Source: Rhodospira trueperi
GTDB taxonomy: Bacteria > Pseudomonadota > Alphaproteobacteria > Rhodospirillales > Rhodospirillaceae
Direction of reading: 5' to 3'
NCBI RefSeq assembly: GCF_900101965.1
Contig: NZ_FNAP01000002.1
Coordinates: 1-64,000 of the forward strand
DNA: 64,000 nt
The notes under the pieces are model-generated. The model searched no databases. It was not told the origin of the DNA and saw only the letters and a list, made by a program, of their open reading frames with translations. A program made the translations under genes and the position numbers. Positions 44,551-56,646 of the stretch are shown piece after piece; the stretch's first letter is position 1, and the number at the start of each line of letters is the position of its first letter.

Positions 44551-46584
44551 TTACGACCGCGCCCGCCGTCCCTTCCCCGCGCCCGTGGTCACGAAGCTCT
44601 GCGCGCCCTTCTTGCGGCCGGTCCGTTGGCCCTCGCCGCCGGTGCGGCCGGTGCCGGCGGGCTGGTGCGCGGGCACGAGGTGGCGCTTGCCGGGGCCGAT
44701 CAGGTCGGCGCGGCCCAGGCGCTTCAGGGCGTCCCTCAGCAGCGGCCAGTTCTCCGGGTCGTGGTAGCGCAGGAACGCCTTGTGCAGCCGGCGCTGGCGC
44801 AGGCCTTTGGCGGTGAACACGGCCTCGCCGCGCCCGCCCCGCAGCGGCCGCAACGGGCTCCGCCCCGAATGATACATTGCCGTCGCCAAAGCCATCGGCG
44901 AGGGCAGGAACGCCTGCACCTGATCGGCCCGGAAGCCGTTCCGCTTCAGCCACAGGGCGAGATTCATCATGTCCTCGTCCGTGGTGCCCGGATGCGCGGC
45001 GATGAAGTACGGGATCAGGTACTGCTCCTTACCGGCCTCGCGGCTGAACCGGTCGAACATCTGCTTGAAGCGATCAAAGGTCCCGATGCCCGGCTTCATC
45101 ATGTGCGCCAGCGGTCCCGCCTCGGTGTGCTCGGGGGCGATTTTCAGGTAGCCGCCGACGTGATGCGTCACCAGTTCCTTCACATACGCGGGCGAGCGCA
45201 CGGCGAGGTCATAGCGAAGGCCGGAGGCGATGGTGATCTTCTTGACCCCGGGCACGGCCCGGGCGGCGCGGTACAGATCGATCAGCGCCGAATGGTCGGT
45301 GTCCAGGGTCTTGCAGATCGCGGGATAGACGCACGACAGCCGCCGGCAGACGCGCTGAATGTCCGGGCTCTTGCAGGCCAGCCGGTACATGTTGGCGCTC
45401 GGCCCGCCCAGGTCGGAAATCACCCCCGTGAAGCCCGCCGTCTTGCCCTTCACCTGTTCGATCTCGCGCAGGATGGACGCCTGGGAGCGATTCTGGATCA
45501 CCCGGCCCTCATGCTCGGTGATGGAGCAGAACGCACATCCGCCGAAGCACCCGCGCATGATGGTGATGGAAAAGCGGATCATCTCCCACGCCGGGATGCG
45601 CACGTCGCCGTACGTCGGGTGCGGGGCGCGCGCGAACGGCAGTTCGTACAGGGCGTCCATCTCCTCCGTGGACAGCGGCCAGGGCGGCGGGTTCAGCCAC
45701 ACCTCGCGGTCGCCGTGGCGCTGCACCAGCGGGCGGGCGTGGCCGGGGTTGCTCTCCAGATGCACGACGCGGGCGGCGTGGGCGTACAGCGCCGGATCGG
45801 CCTTGACGGCCTCGTAGGAAGGCAGGCGGACCACGGCGGGGCCATCGCCGGGCCGGACGGGCGGGTCAGCGTTGGTGGCGTCGATCTCGGTCCACCCTTC
45901 GGGCACCGCCGGGCGGGCCGCTGCCGTGCCCCGGATGTCGGTCATGGCGCGCGGATGCTCGCCCTTGGCCGCGCGGTGGGCGATCTCGACAATCGCCCGC
46001 TCGGCGTTGCCGTACACCAGCAGGTCAGCCTTGGCGTCCAGCAGCAGGGAGCGGCGGACGGTGTCGCTCCAGTAGTCATAATGTGCCACGCGGCGCAGGG
46101 ACGCCTCGATGCCGCCGACGATGATGGGCGTGTCCTTGAACGCCTCCCGCGCCCGCTGGGCATAGACGAGCGTGGCCCGGTCGGGCCGCCGCCCGCCCTC
46201 GTCGTTCGGCGTGTAGCTGTCGTTGTGGCGCAGCCGCCGATCCGCCGTGTAGCGGTTGACCATCGAGTCCATGTTGCCGGCGGCCACGGCGATGAACAAG
46301 GCGGGCCGCCCCAGGACCTGGAAGGCCTCGGCGCTGGTCCAGTCCGGCTGCGCGAGGATGGCGACGCGGAAGCCCTGGGCCTCCAGCAGGCGGCCGATCA
46401 GCGCCATGCCGAAGCTGGGGTGATCCACATAGGCGTCGCCGGTGACCAGCAGAACGTCGCAGGCATCCCAGCCGAGTGCGGTCATCTCGTCCCGGCTCAT
46501 GGGCAGAAAGGGCGCCGTGCCGAAGCGGTGCGCCCAGTGCTTGCGCCAGGAGAACAGGGGACGGGGAGCAGGAGCGGCGGTCAT
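44551..46584 (-). CDS. ygiQ: YgiQ family radical SAM protein
   Basis: The 677-residue protein has the YgiQ N-terminal domain ('[38 protein letters not shown]'), a radical SAM CxxxCxxC cluster ('[12 protein letters not shown]') near residue 350, and the conserved '[16 protein letters not shown]' and '[25 protein letters not shown]'. The C-terminus is basic and variable. Family function is not known; its members are large cobalamin-independent radical SAM enzymes. A decayed copy of its last ~180 bp lies at 23062-23240, and a long repeat begins 137 bp upstream of its start. Confidence 0.93.
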   Translation of the reverse strand: MTAAPAPRPLFSWRKHWAHRFGTAPFLPMSRDEMTALGWDACDVLLVTGDAYVDHPSFGMALIGRLLEAQGFRVAILAQPDWTSAEAFQVLGRPALFIAVAAGNMDSMVNRYTADRRLRHNDSYTPNDEGGRRPDRATLVYAQRAREAFKDTPIIVGGIEASLRRVAHYDYWSDTVRRSLLLDAKADLLVYGNAERAIVEIAHRAAKGEHPRAMTDIRGTAAARPAVPEGWTEIDATNADPPVRPGDGPAVVRLPSYEAVKADPALYAHAARVVHLESNPGHARPLVQRHGDREVWLNPPPWPLSTEEMDALYELPFARAPHPTYGDVRIPAWEMIRFSITIMRGCFGGCAFCSITEHEGRVIQNRSQASILREIEQVKGKTAGFTGVISDLGGPSANMYRLACKSPDIQRVCRRLSCVYPAICKTLDTDHSALIDLYRAARAVPGVKKITIASGLRYDLAVRSPAYVKELVTHHVGGYLKIAPEHTEAGPLAHMMKPGIGTFDRFKQMFDRFSREAGKEQYLIPYFIAAHPGTTDEDMMNLALWLKRNGFRADQVQAFLPSPMALATAMYHSGRSPLRPLRGGRGEAVFTAKGLRQRRLHKAFLRYHDPENWPLLRDALKRLGRADLIGPGKRHLVPAHQPAGTGRTGGEGQRTGRKKGAQSFVTTGAGKGRRARS

Positions 46585-46720
46585 GGAAACGGTGGCCTTC
46601 CGGACAGGCGGATCGAACGTCTCACCCTACCGCGAAGGCGTCGTCGCCCGAAAGCGGCACGGCGGCGGTGCAGCAAGTCTCAGGATGGCGGGAGGACACC
46701 GGTTGCGGCCGGTGCCGGCC

Positions 46721-47031
46721 TGTTCTCCTCCCCCCTCCGGCGATCATATTCACACGTCTTTCCGCCGAAGCGGCGGCTCTTCGCTCACGCGACATCTTGA
46801 CTCGTCATTGCGAACCCCCGTCGCAAGACGAGGGTGAAGCAATCCAGAGCATGGAACACTCAGGCTCGCCCTGGATTGCCCCATGTTTTAATTTGCGCTG
46901 CGCTCCTCGCAATGATGAACAAAAGTAGAGTTGTGTGAATCAGATAGCCTATCCAGGGGAGGACGTTCGGTTCGCGCCTGGGGCTCACAGCCGTTCCCTT
47001 CGGAGGCCGTGCGGCCAAAAGAGAACTGCTG
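46721..47031 (+). repeat. long intergenic repeat, family D copy 2
   Basis: About 310 bp, closely matching 24431-24742 over the whole length with a few small differences, including CGTCATTGC/GCAATGA(T), GCAATCCAGAGC, GATAGCCTATCCAGGGGAGG and GGAGGCCGTGCGGCCAAAA blocks. It lies between ygiQ and ugd, which are divergent, so both promoters must lie within or beside it. Confidence 0.8.
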
Positions 47032-47204
47032 GCGGCGGTGCCCCGATCCATCGGGGGCGCGGGGGTGCGCGTTTCTTGAAGTTGTGCGGATTTCGCGCTG
47101 GCCTGACGGGCGGCTTCGATGTAGAGCGTGCGGGGGAAACCTATCGGAACGGGACTGGATCCCTTCGGCCCGTCTGATCGCAGTACAGGGAGAGCCCATC
47201 CGTC

Positions 47205-50194
<2,990 letters not shown>

Positions 50195-50264
50195 CGGCAG
50201 TCCCCTTCGCCGGTTCGGGCGTCCGCGCCGGCCGGCCGTGTTTTCTTTCGCGGAGGCGTTTCCC

Positions 50265-51686
50265 ATGTCCGTTGCGGGAGCCCGCCACGCCCTGCACCCC
50301 AGCATCCTGCGCGAGTACGATATTCGCGGGATCCTGGGTGAAACCTTGTCGGTGGCCGACGCCGGGGCGGTCGGCCGGGCTTTCGGGTCCATCGTCACCA
50401 AGGACGGCGGCACGTCGGTGTGTGTCGGCCGCGACGGCCGCCTGAGTTCGCCCGAGCTTGAACAGGCCCTGGTGGAGGGACTGGCCTCGACCGGGCTGGA
50501 GGTGCACCGCATTGGCCTGGGTCCGACCCCCATGCTGTACTTCGCGGTTCACCATCTCCAGGCCTCGGCGGGCATTATGGTCACCGGCTCGCACAATCCG
50601 CCGGACCACAACGGTTTCAAGATGGTTCTCAACAAGCGGCCGTTCTTCGGGCGGGATATCGCGCTTCTGGGTCGCGTTGCCGCCGCCGGCGCGTTCTCGT
50701 CCGGCCGGGGCCGCGTCGAGGATACGTTCGTCACCATCGACTACGTGGACCGGCTGCTTGAGGACTGGGACGGCGGCGATCGCGAACTGACCGTGGTCTG
50801 GGACCCCGGCAACGGCGCCGCCGGTGCCGCCCTGGGCGCGTTGCTTCACGGGCTGCCCGGGCATCACATCGTGCTGAACGGCGCTGTGGACGGCACCTTT
50901 CCGGCGCATCATCCCGATCCCACCGACCCGGCGACCCTGACCCAACTGCGCGAGGCCGTGCTGGAGGAACAGGCCGATCTCGGCATCGCCTTCGACGGTG
51001 ACGGCGACCGCATCGGTGTCGTGGACGGCAAGGGACGCATCCTGTGGGGCGATGAGATCCTGGCGTTGCTGGCCGAGCCGGTGCTGAAGGCGAACCCCGG
51101 CGCGCCCATCATCGCCGACGTCAAGGCCAGCCAGTCGCTGTTCGACCGCATCGCCGAACTGGGCGGCCGGCCGTTGATGTACCGAACCGGCCATTCCCTC
51201 ATCAAGGCACATATGGCCAAGGTCGGCGCGCCTCTGGCGGGCGAGATGACCGGCCATATCTTCTTCGCCGACCGCTATTTCGGTTTCGACGACGCCCTGT
51301 ACACCGCCGTGCGCCTGCTGGGCATGATCGCGCGCTGGCCGAAACCGCTGACGCTCGCGCTGCGGTACGACCATATGCCCAAGCCGGTGAATACCCCGGA
51401 ACTGCGGTTTCCGTGTCCCGACAGCGTCAAGTTCGAGATCATGGATTACGTCAAGACCGTGTTGACCGAGCGGCAGGCCGCCTTCTCGGATGTGGACGGG
51501 GTGCGGGTCAACCGCGAGGAGGGGTGGTGGCTGTTGCGGGCCTCCAACACCCAGGCGGAACTGGTGGCCCGTTGCGAGTCCATGACCCAGGACGGCCTGG
51601 AGGTCCTCAAGACCGACCTGTCGGATGTCCTGGGCACCGTGGGCATGCCGGTGCCGCCGGCCCTGCTGAACGCACGGGAGTCCTGA
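50265..51686 (+). CDS. phosphomannomutase/phosphoglucomutase (AlgC-like)
   Basis: ATG 50265 has GGAGG 8 nt upstream; the product has 473 residues. It opens with the AlgC-type 'HPSILREYDIRGILGETL' and has 'VTGSHNPPDHNGFKMVL', 'IAFDGDGDRIGVVD', 'GEMTGHIFF' and the C-terminal 'RASNTQAELVARCES' loop. The group acts on both mannose and glucose phosphates, feeding GDP-mannose/UDP-glucose for exopolysaccharide. It is third in the ugd-pgm-pmm run; a terminator lies about 230 bp further on. Confidence 0.93.
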   Translation: MSVAGARHALHPSILREYDIRGILGETLSVADAGAVGRAFGSIVTKDGGTSVCVGRDGRLSSPELEQALVEGLASTGLEVHRIGLGPTPMLYFAVHHLQASAGIMVTGSHNPPDHNGFKMVLNKRPFFGRDIALLGRVAAAGAFSSGRGRVEDTFVTIDYVDRLLEDWDGGDRELTVVWDPGNGAAGAALGALLHGLPGHHIVLNGAVDGTFPAHHPDPTDPATLTQLREAVLEEQADLGIAFDGDGDRIGVVDGKGRILWGDEILALLAEPVLKANPGAPIIADVKASQSLFDRIAELGGRPLMYRTGHSLIKAHMAKVGAPLAGEMTGHIFFADRYFGFDDALYTAVRLLGMIARWPKPLTLALRYDHMPKPVNTPELRFPCPDSVKFEIMDYVKTVLTERQAAFSDVDGVRVNREEGWWLLRASNTQAELVARCESMTQDGLEVLKTDLSDVLGTVGMPVPPALLNARES

Positions 51687-51915
51687 TACCGCTCGCCGGG
51701 GCCTGTTGAAAAAGGCCGCCTGCCCTGATTCGATGGCGTTGGACCTGAAGGGGAACTCGTCACGCAGGGACCGTGGAAGCGATCAATCCGGTCGAGGACA
51801 CACAGGCGGATCGGGGGGACGACAACGATGGCGGAGGCGATGCCTCGCCTTCGACGAAACGGCCGCCCTGCCATAGGGGGGCAATCCGCCTCGGTCGGTG
51901 ATGGGGCGCGCTGCC
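51687..51915. other. intergenic region without genes
   Basis: I see no gene in the gap between the mutase gene and the terminator. 'GGGGGGCAATCCGCC' near 51880 resembles the core of the family B repeats but is isolated. Confidence 0.5.
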
Positions 51916-51957
51916 CGCCGCGTCGCGACGGTTGTGTGCGTCCTGCGGCGTTTTTTT
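51916..51957 (+). terminator. probable terminator of the ugd-pgm-pmm operon
   Basis: CGCCGC..GCGACG and CGTC..GCGGCG form a two-part stem followed by TTTTTTT. It also lies about 50 bp past the convergent cheR gene. Confidence 0.65.
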
Positions 51958-52005
51958 CGTTCTAGGGCCGTGCCCCCGGGCCGGGCCGCGAAGGGGTGTC
52001 CCCCA

Positions 52006-52851
52006 TCACCCTTGCGGGGCGCCAAGCGACGGTTTGCCGATGCCCTTGGTGACGGCATAGATGCCGCGCTGGCCCGGCACTGGCTTGAAGTGATCGGAGA
52101 TGCCCAGCACGGTCTCCGCCCCGCCCAGATAGAGGACGCCGTCATCGGCCATGATCTGGGAGATGGCCTGCAATACCTTGCTTTTGGTGGGCTGATCGAA
52201 ATAGATCAGCACATTGCGGCAGAACACGACATCGAACTGGCCGAGCGGCTTCAGGTCGCCCAGCAGGTTCCATTCCTTGTACTGCACCATCGACTGAATG
52301 GCCGAATCGATGGCCCAGTTCTCGTCCTTCTTCTTGAAGTACTTGACCAGCAGGGTCATGGGCATGCCGCGCTGCACCTCGAACTGGCTGTAGGCGCCGG
52401 CGCGGGCCTTTTTCAGCACCTCGTCCGAGATGTCGGTGCCGACGATGTCATAACGCCAGCCGCTCAGCTTGGCCCCTTCTTCCTTCAGCAGCATGGCCAG
52501 CGAGTACGGTTCTTGCCCGGAAGAACAGGCCGCCGACCAGATGCGGAAGGACTTTTTGGTCGCCCGTGCCTTCAACAGGTTCGGCAGCACGATGCTCTTG
52601 AATTGATCGAACGGCTTGTTGTCGCGGAAAAAGAACGACTCGTTGGTGGTCATGGCCTCGACCACCGCCTTTTCGAGCACGATGTCACGCTTCTTCAGCG
52701 CCACCATGAGCTCGTCGAGCCCCTTCAGCCCCCGCTTTCGCGCCAGCGGCATCAACCGGCTTTCGAGCAGGTAGGCCTTGTCCTTTGTCAGGACCAACCC
52801 CGAGCGCTCCTTCAGGAGCCTGGAGACGTAGTCGAAATCGTCCGGTTTCAT
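52006..52851 (-). CDS. cheR: chemotaxis protein methyltransferase CheR
   Basis: The 281-residue protein has the CheR helical N-domain (about residues 1-90, 'EAMTTNESFFFRDNKPFDQF') and the SAM-dependent methyltransferase domain: 'RIWSAACSSGQEPYSLAMLL', 'IVGTDISDEVLKKARAGAYSQFEVQRGM', 'FDVVFCRNVLIYFDQPTKS'. It methylates glutamates of chemoreceptors using SAM. It follows cheB by 4 bp; CheR and CheB act as opposing enzymes. No receptor, CheA or CheW gene is nearby. Confidence 0.95.
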   Translation of the reverse strand: MKPDDFDYVSRLLKERSGLVLTKDKAYLLESRLMPLARKRGLKGLDELMVALKKRDIVLEKAVVEAMTTNESFFFRDNKPFDQFKSIVLPNLLKARATKKSFRIWSAACSSGQEPYSLAMLLKEEGAKLSGWRYDIVGTDISDEVLKKARAGAYSQFEVQRGMPMTLLVKYFKKKDENWAIDSAIQSMVQYKEWNLLGDLKPLGQFDVVFCRNVLIYFDQPTKSKVLQAISQIMADDGVLYLGGAETVLGISDHFKPVPGQRGIYAVTKGIGKPSLGAPQG

Positions 52852-52855
52852 GAGC

Positions 52856-54052
52856 TTAGCGCTTGTTTGCGATTTTGGAGATGTACGGGCCGATCTCGCC
52901 AATCGGCAGCACGGCGGTACACAGGCCGGCCTGGGCGATGGCCCCGGGCATGCCCCAGACCACGCTGGTGGCTTCGTCCTGCGCGACGATGGTTCCACCC
53001 GCCTCGACGATCATGGCACCCCCCTTGGTTCCATCGGACCCCATTCCAGTCAGTACCACGCCGAGCGTCCGACGGCCATACGCTCGCGCGATGCTCCGGA
53101 ACATGGGATCAACCGCCGGTCGGCAGAAGTTCTCAGGCGGGTCCTGGTTGAGGCGGATCACCTTCTGCGTGCCCTTGCTTTCCACCGTCATGTGGTAGTC
53201 GCCCGGCGCGACATAGACCTGCCCGCCCTTGATGACCTCTCCGTCCTGCCCTTCGTGCGCGTCCATGCCCGCCGAGCGGCTGATGTGGCCGGCGAGGATG
53301 GTGGTGAACGTGGCCGGCATGTGCTGGGTGATCAGGATCGGCTGACGCAACGGGCCGCTTCCCTTCATCGCGCCCAGCACGGTGAACAGCGCCTGGGGGC
53401 CGCCGGTCGAACTCCCGATGGCAATGATATCGACCGCCTCGGCGGTCACGGGCGCCTTGCGCAGAACAACGGGCGCCTGTTGACGGAGGGTGACCGCCGG
53501 CGCCTTCACCGGCGCTTCCTGGCGGGTTCGCGCGGCGGTGAAGCCCGTGCCACCCGGCTTGGCCCCGGGACGCTGCTGGTTGCGGCGGCGCGCCAGCCCC
53601 AGGGCCTTCACCTTGGCGATCAGATCGTGTTTGAAAGCACCGTCGGCGGAGATCTCGCGAGACGCCGCGGGCTTCGGCAGATAGTCGGCCGCGCCCGCCT
53701 CCAGGGCCTGAAGGCTGATCTCGGCGTTCCGCAGCGTCAGCGTGGAGGCCATGATGACCTTCAGCGTCGGGTCGCGCGCCAGAAGCTTGGGCAGCGCCGA
53801 CAAACCGTCCAGCACTGGCATTTCGATGTCGAGAATGACGACCTCGACCTCGTGGCGCTCCAGTGTCTGCAAGGCGACTTGGCCATTGCCGACCGATGCG
53901 ATAACCTTGATTTGTGGGTCGGCCTCGAGAAGGCGCGTTTCAAGACCCCTCACGACGGCCGAGTCGTCGACCACCATCACGCGAATGGGCGTCTCGGCGG
54001 AATTACCGGGCTGTTTGGAGCTACCCCTGAACGTTGACGTTGACAAGAACAA
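52856..54052 (-). CDS. cheB: protein-glutamate methylesterase CheB
   Basis: CheB removes the methyl groups CheR adds. The 398-residue protein has the receiver domain with phospho-acceptor Asp75 ('VVILDIEMPVLDG') and the esterase domain with Ser in 'IGSSTGGPQAL', His in 'ITQHMPATFT' and Asp in 'GMGSDGTKGG'. No ATG fits; the TTG at 54052 (AGGGGG upstream) or the TTG at 54046 must serve. A long linker (about 150-190) is rich in basic residues, Gln and Ala. Order cheB-cheR with cheY upstream. Confidence 0.94.
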   Translation of the reverse strand: MFLSTSTFRGSSKQPGNSAETPIRVMVVDDSAVVRGLETRLLEADPQIKVIASVGNGQVALQTLERHEVEVVILDIEMPVLDGLSALPKLLARDPTLKVIMASTLTLRNAEISLQALEAGAADYLPKPAASREISADGAFKHDLIAKVKALGLARRRNQQRPGAKPGGTGFTAARTRQEAPVKAPAVTLRQQAPVVLRKAPVTAEAVDIIAIGSSTGGPQALFTVLGAMKGSGPLRQPILITQHMPATFTTILAGHISRSAGMDAHEGQDGEVIKGGQVYVAPGDYHMTVESKGTQKVIRLNQDPPENFCRPAVDPMFRSIARAYGRRTLGVVLTGMGSDGTKGGAMIVEAGGTIVAQDEATSVVWGMPGAIAQAGLCTAVLPIGEIGPYISKIANKR

Positions 54053-54193
54053 AACCCCCTGGCTGCCGTCTGACCTGTTTCGGTGCCCCGTGCGTTACCG
54101 ACCGAGTGGAGCCCACAGCTTACCGCCACACTGCTTGGGCACGCCAGTTTCCCAACCCGACCGGACGGGCTCGCCCGCCGGTTTTTCCGTCCA

Positions 54194-54565
54194 CTACCCC
54201 TCGATCAGGCCGACCTGCGCGAACTTCGCCTGCAGGATCTCGCTGTCGAACGGCTTCATGATGTATTCGTTGGCTCCGGCCTCGATGGCCTCCTGGATAT
54301 GTTCAATGTCGTTTTCCGTGGTGCAGAACACGACCACGGGCTGATCACCGCCCGGCATCGCCCGCAGGGCCCGAAGGAACTCGATGCCGTTCATCACCGG
54401 CATGTTCCAGTCCAGCAGAACGGCGGTCGGCAGGTGGTCTTGGCAGAGTTGGAGCGCGCCCTGGCCGTCCTCCGCCTCTTCGGTCTCGAAGCTCATTTCC
54501 TGGAGGATCTTTTTGGCCACCATGCGGATGACCTTTGAATCGTCCACGATCAGGCAAGATTTCAT
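54194..54565 (-). CDS. cheY: single-domain response regulator CheY-like
   Basis: The 123-residue protein is a lone receiver domain: acidic pocket 'IVDDSKVIR', phospho-acceptor Asp52 in 'VLLDWNMPVMNG', Thr in 'VFCTTEND', and Lys in 'YIMKPFDSE'. It would carry the signal of a chemotaxis kinase to the flagellar motor or another output. GAAGG lies 7 nt before ATG 54565. It heads a run of che genes on this strand (cheY, 141 bp gap, cheB, cheR). Confidence 0.9.
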   Translation of the reverse strand: MKSCLIVDDSKVIRMVAKKILQEMSFETEEAEDGQGALQLCQDHLPTAVLLDWNMPVMNGIEFLRALRAMPGGDQPVVVFCTTENDIEHIQEAIEAGANEYIMKPFDSEILQAKFAQVGLIEG

Positions 54566-55056
54566 GACGAACCTTCGTTTCCCCGGCGGTGCGTGGCAGC
54601 CCATCAACGACGCCGCCCCTGCCGATGATGACCCGGGCGTCGCCCAACATGGCGGCGGGTGGCGGCGGGTGGCGGCGGTCAACACCCGTCCCGCTTGTGC
54701 GCTCGTCTTGACCGCCTTTTCTGTTAAAGGCCAAATCGCCGGACCCGTCAAGAACACCCGCGCCCGTTTCCGGACGATTGGCGGCGTTGCACGGTCGGGT
54801 CGCGCCTCGGTGATCGCGCGGGTTCGGCCCGCGCCGGGCGATGCGGCCCGTGTTGCGGGGCACGAACAGCTCATCCCCGTGGAGTCGGCACCCGAAGCGG
54901 TTCAGGCTTTTCGATCACCTTCGTTACCTGTCATATCGAATGAACCCGAAAATGATGCGCCTTGGCCGACAGATGACGTCCCGGCATTCGGACACTGAGA
55001 CGATGGGGTTTTCATGGCTGGAGGGGGGGGCGCGGTCCCTCCGCGCTCACGGGTAG
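54566..55056. other. non-coding gap upstream of cheY
   Basis: About 490 bp without a supported gene. A long open frame on the plus strand (54384-54998) overlaps cheY antisense and shows no family pattern or start signal. The region must hold the cheY promoter. It contains the tandem repeat at 54651-54679. Confidence 0.4.
54651..54679. repeat. short tandem repeat (GGCGGCGGGT) x2.9
   Basis: Two exact copies of GGCGGCGGGT are followed by GGCGGCGGT. It lies 85 bp upstream of the cheY start. Slippage could vary its length. Confidence 0.7.
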
Positions 55057-55406
55057 GAGAGGCATTCAGGCGAGCGGCGCCGGGCGCGTCGCCACGCGCT
55101 GCCGCTGTCGGGGCGCTGGACGGCGGACGGGCGTTGGATTGACGTGATGGTCGAGGCCATTTCGCCGCTTGGCGCCAGAGTGTCGATGTTGGTTTCGGTG
55201 CCGAGGGGTCTGCGGGCACGTTGAGTCTGGACGGGCTGGACGTTCCGATCCCGGCCGACGTGCGGTGGTGTCGCGGCACCTTGGCCGGCCTGGTGTTTCA
55301 TGTGCGCGCGGTCGAGGCGGAGCGGTTACAGGCGCACATCGTGAGGCGTCTGCGCTTGCTGGGAACGGGCCTGCCCTTGGAGGTGGGGGCCAAGGTCGGT
55401 TGCTGA
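55057..55406 (+). pseudogene. PilZ-domain gene with frameshift
   Basis: Two overlapping frames add up to one PilZ domain. The first reads 'ERRRARRHALPLSGRW', 'DGRWIDVMVEAISPLGARV' (RxxxR motif and the D/NxSxxG-like 'EAISPLGA'). After 55180 the match moves to another frame with 'GTLSLDGLDVPIPADVRWCRGTLAGLVFHV'. The break falls in AGAGTGTCGAT at 55177-55187, where a doubled GT (2 extra bases) would explain the shift; without it the frame is continuous. No good start codon is visible in the first frame. PilZ domains bind c-di-GMP, which fits the che neighbours. A sequencing error cannot be excluded. Confidence 0.62.
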
Positions 55407-55694
55407 CGTCCCGTCCCGGGGTCTCTTGCCCATGCCGGTTCGAAACGACTCGGGCGGGCGCCGCCGCGAAAGAACACCCTCGAATTGATGGATATTTGCA
55501 TCGACTTGCGATTATCGCGTTGTTTTTCTATTGACTTTTCAGTCTGTTAAGGGGGCGCGCGTGCCCATTGCGGCGAAGCTCTTCAAACGCGGCAAACAAA
55601 CTGATATCGTTCCAACACAGGTCCAAGCGCGTTCGATTGAAAATCAGACGCGGAACAATTGCGTCGCCACCTCCAGAAAGGAAGGACGAGTGTC
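55407..55694. other. AT-richer leader region of the EF-hand gene
   Basis: This 290-bp stretch is less GC-rich than its surroundings (for example 55484-55545). It holds TTGACTTTTCAGTCTGTTAAG near 55532 but no clear -10 hexamer. An AGGAAGGA ribosome-binding site lies 10-15 bp before the EF-hand start. Confidence 0.4.
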
Positions 55695-56456
55695 ATGTCT
55701 GATGCATCGGGAGTCGGCACGACCGGTTGGTTGTCGTCGCATGTCAGATCCGTTACCCGACAATCTGGTGATCCTCAAGACCAGGAGGCCCGCCGGGTGG
55801 AAGATGTCGTGGCGCTGTCGCCAAAGGCCGCGGCGGAGCAAGGTCAGACGGAGCGACCGATCGAGCCGTCTGACGCGTCCAGCAGCCTGACGAACCCGGG
55901 CGCCGAAAAGGTCCGCGACCTGCGTGAGAAGGCCGAGGCGAAGGCCGAAGAAGCGGAGCAGAGCCGGGACGAGGCGCGCGCCGCGTCACTCGAGTTTGAT
56001 GTCAATGCGCCTGTGAACATCGGCTTGGCGGCGGCGATTTCCATCGGTGTGCGCGAGATGGTCAGCCGATACGACGTGAACGGGGATGACCGCCTCGATT
56101 TTCAGGAAAAGTCGACCGCCATCAGTTCCGTGCAATCGACGCAGCCGAACGAACACATCGTGGGCGGCGGGCAGCTGTTCCGACGCGGTGAGGTGACGGA
56201 ACAGAGCGGTGGCTCGGCGGACGGCGAGGCCTTCTACGCCGAGATGGAGGCCAACAAGGCCGAAAACGCGCAACGGCTGGCGGAAATCGAGAAGCAGGAA
56301 CGCGCGCGCGAAGCGAGCCTGGCTGAGATGGAGGCCAAGGCCACCAACCAGGATGCGTCCGCGGGGGCCCCGAATCCGGCGGCCGGAGGCGCCTATGCGC
56401 GGTCCGAGGCGTTGGGCGAACCGGAGCCCGCGACGCACGACGTCGCCAAGGCGTGA
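55695..56456 (+). CDS. EF-hand, coiled-coil protein of unknown function
   Basis: The 253-residue product has no signal peptide. Residues 72-100 form a charged helix ('EKVRDLREKAEAKAEEAEQS'). Residues 127-138 form a canonical EF-hand loop, DVNGDDRLDFQE, with ligands at positions 1, 3, 5, 9 and 12, so calcium binding is likely. A second charged coiled coil spans about 178-220. The protein is very acidic and Ala/Glu-rich. I do not recognise a family. Its place beside chemotaxis genes may be chance. AGGAAGGA precedes ATG 55695. Confidence 0.7.
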   Translation: MSDASGVGTTGWLSSHVRSVTRQSGDPQDQEARRVEDVVALSPKAAAEQGQTERPIEPSDASSSLTNPGAEKVRDLREKAEAKAEEAEQSRDEARAASLEFDVNAPVNIGLAAAISIGVREMVSRYDVNGDDRLDFQEKSTAISSVQSTQPNEHIVGGGQLFRRGEVTEQSGGSADGEAFYAEMEANKAENAQRLAEIEKQERAREASLAEMEAKATNQDASAGAPNPAAGGAYARSEALGEPEPATHDVAKA

Positions 56457-56486
56457 GCCCCGGACGCACCGCGAGGCGATGGGACG

Positions 56487-56572
56487 GGGGCGCGCGGCGC
56501 TGCGGCCTCGCGGCGCCGGGGCTGTCGCGCCGGCCGTCCTCCGAAAAGGTCCCCCTTTTCGTTGAGCGTTAT
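56487..56572. repeat. dispersed palindromic repeat, family C copy 2
   Basis: It matches 4826-4912: GGGGCGCGCGGC..GCGGC.TCGC..CGCCGG and the second stem GAAAAGG/CCTTTTC. It lies between the convergent EF-hand and hupH genes. No T tract follows the stem on either strand. Confidence 0.6.
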
Positions 56573-56646
56573 CAAACCATCGTTCCGTGGGATCGATGAT
56601 CCGGTTTCCGTCCGCTGCCTGCTCCTCCAGGCCGCCACGGACCCGC

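Noticed and set aside
54384-54998. Long open frame on the plus strand antisense to cheY and its upstream region.
   Set aside because: It overlaps cheY on the other strand, has no start signal or recognisable domain, and long antisense frames are common at this GC content.
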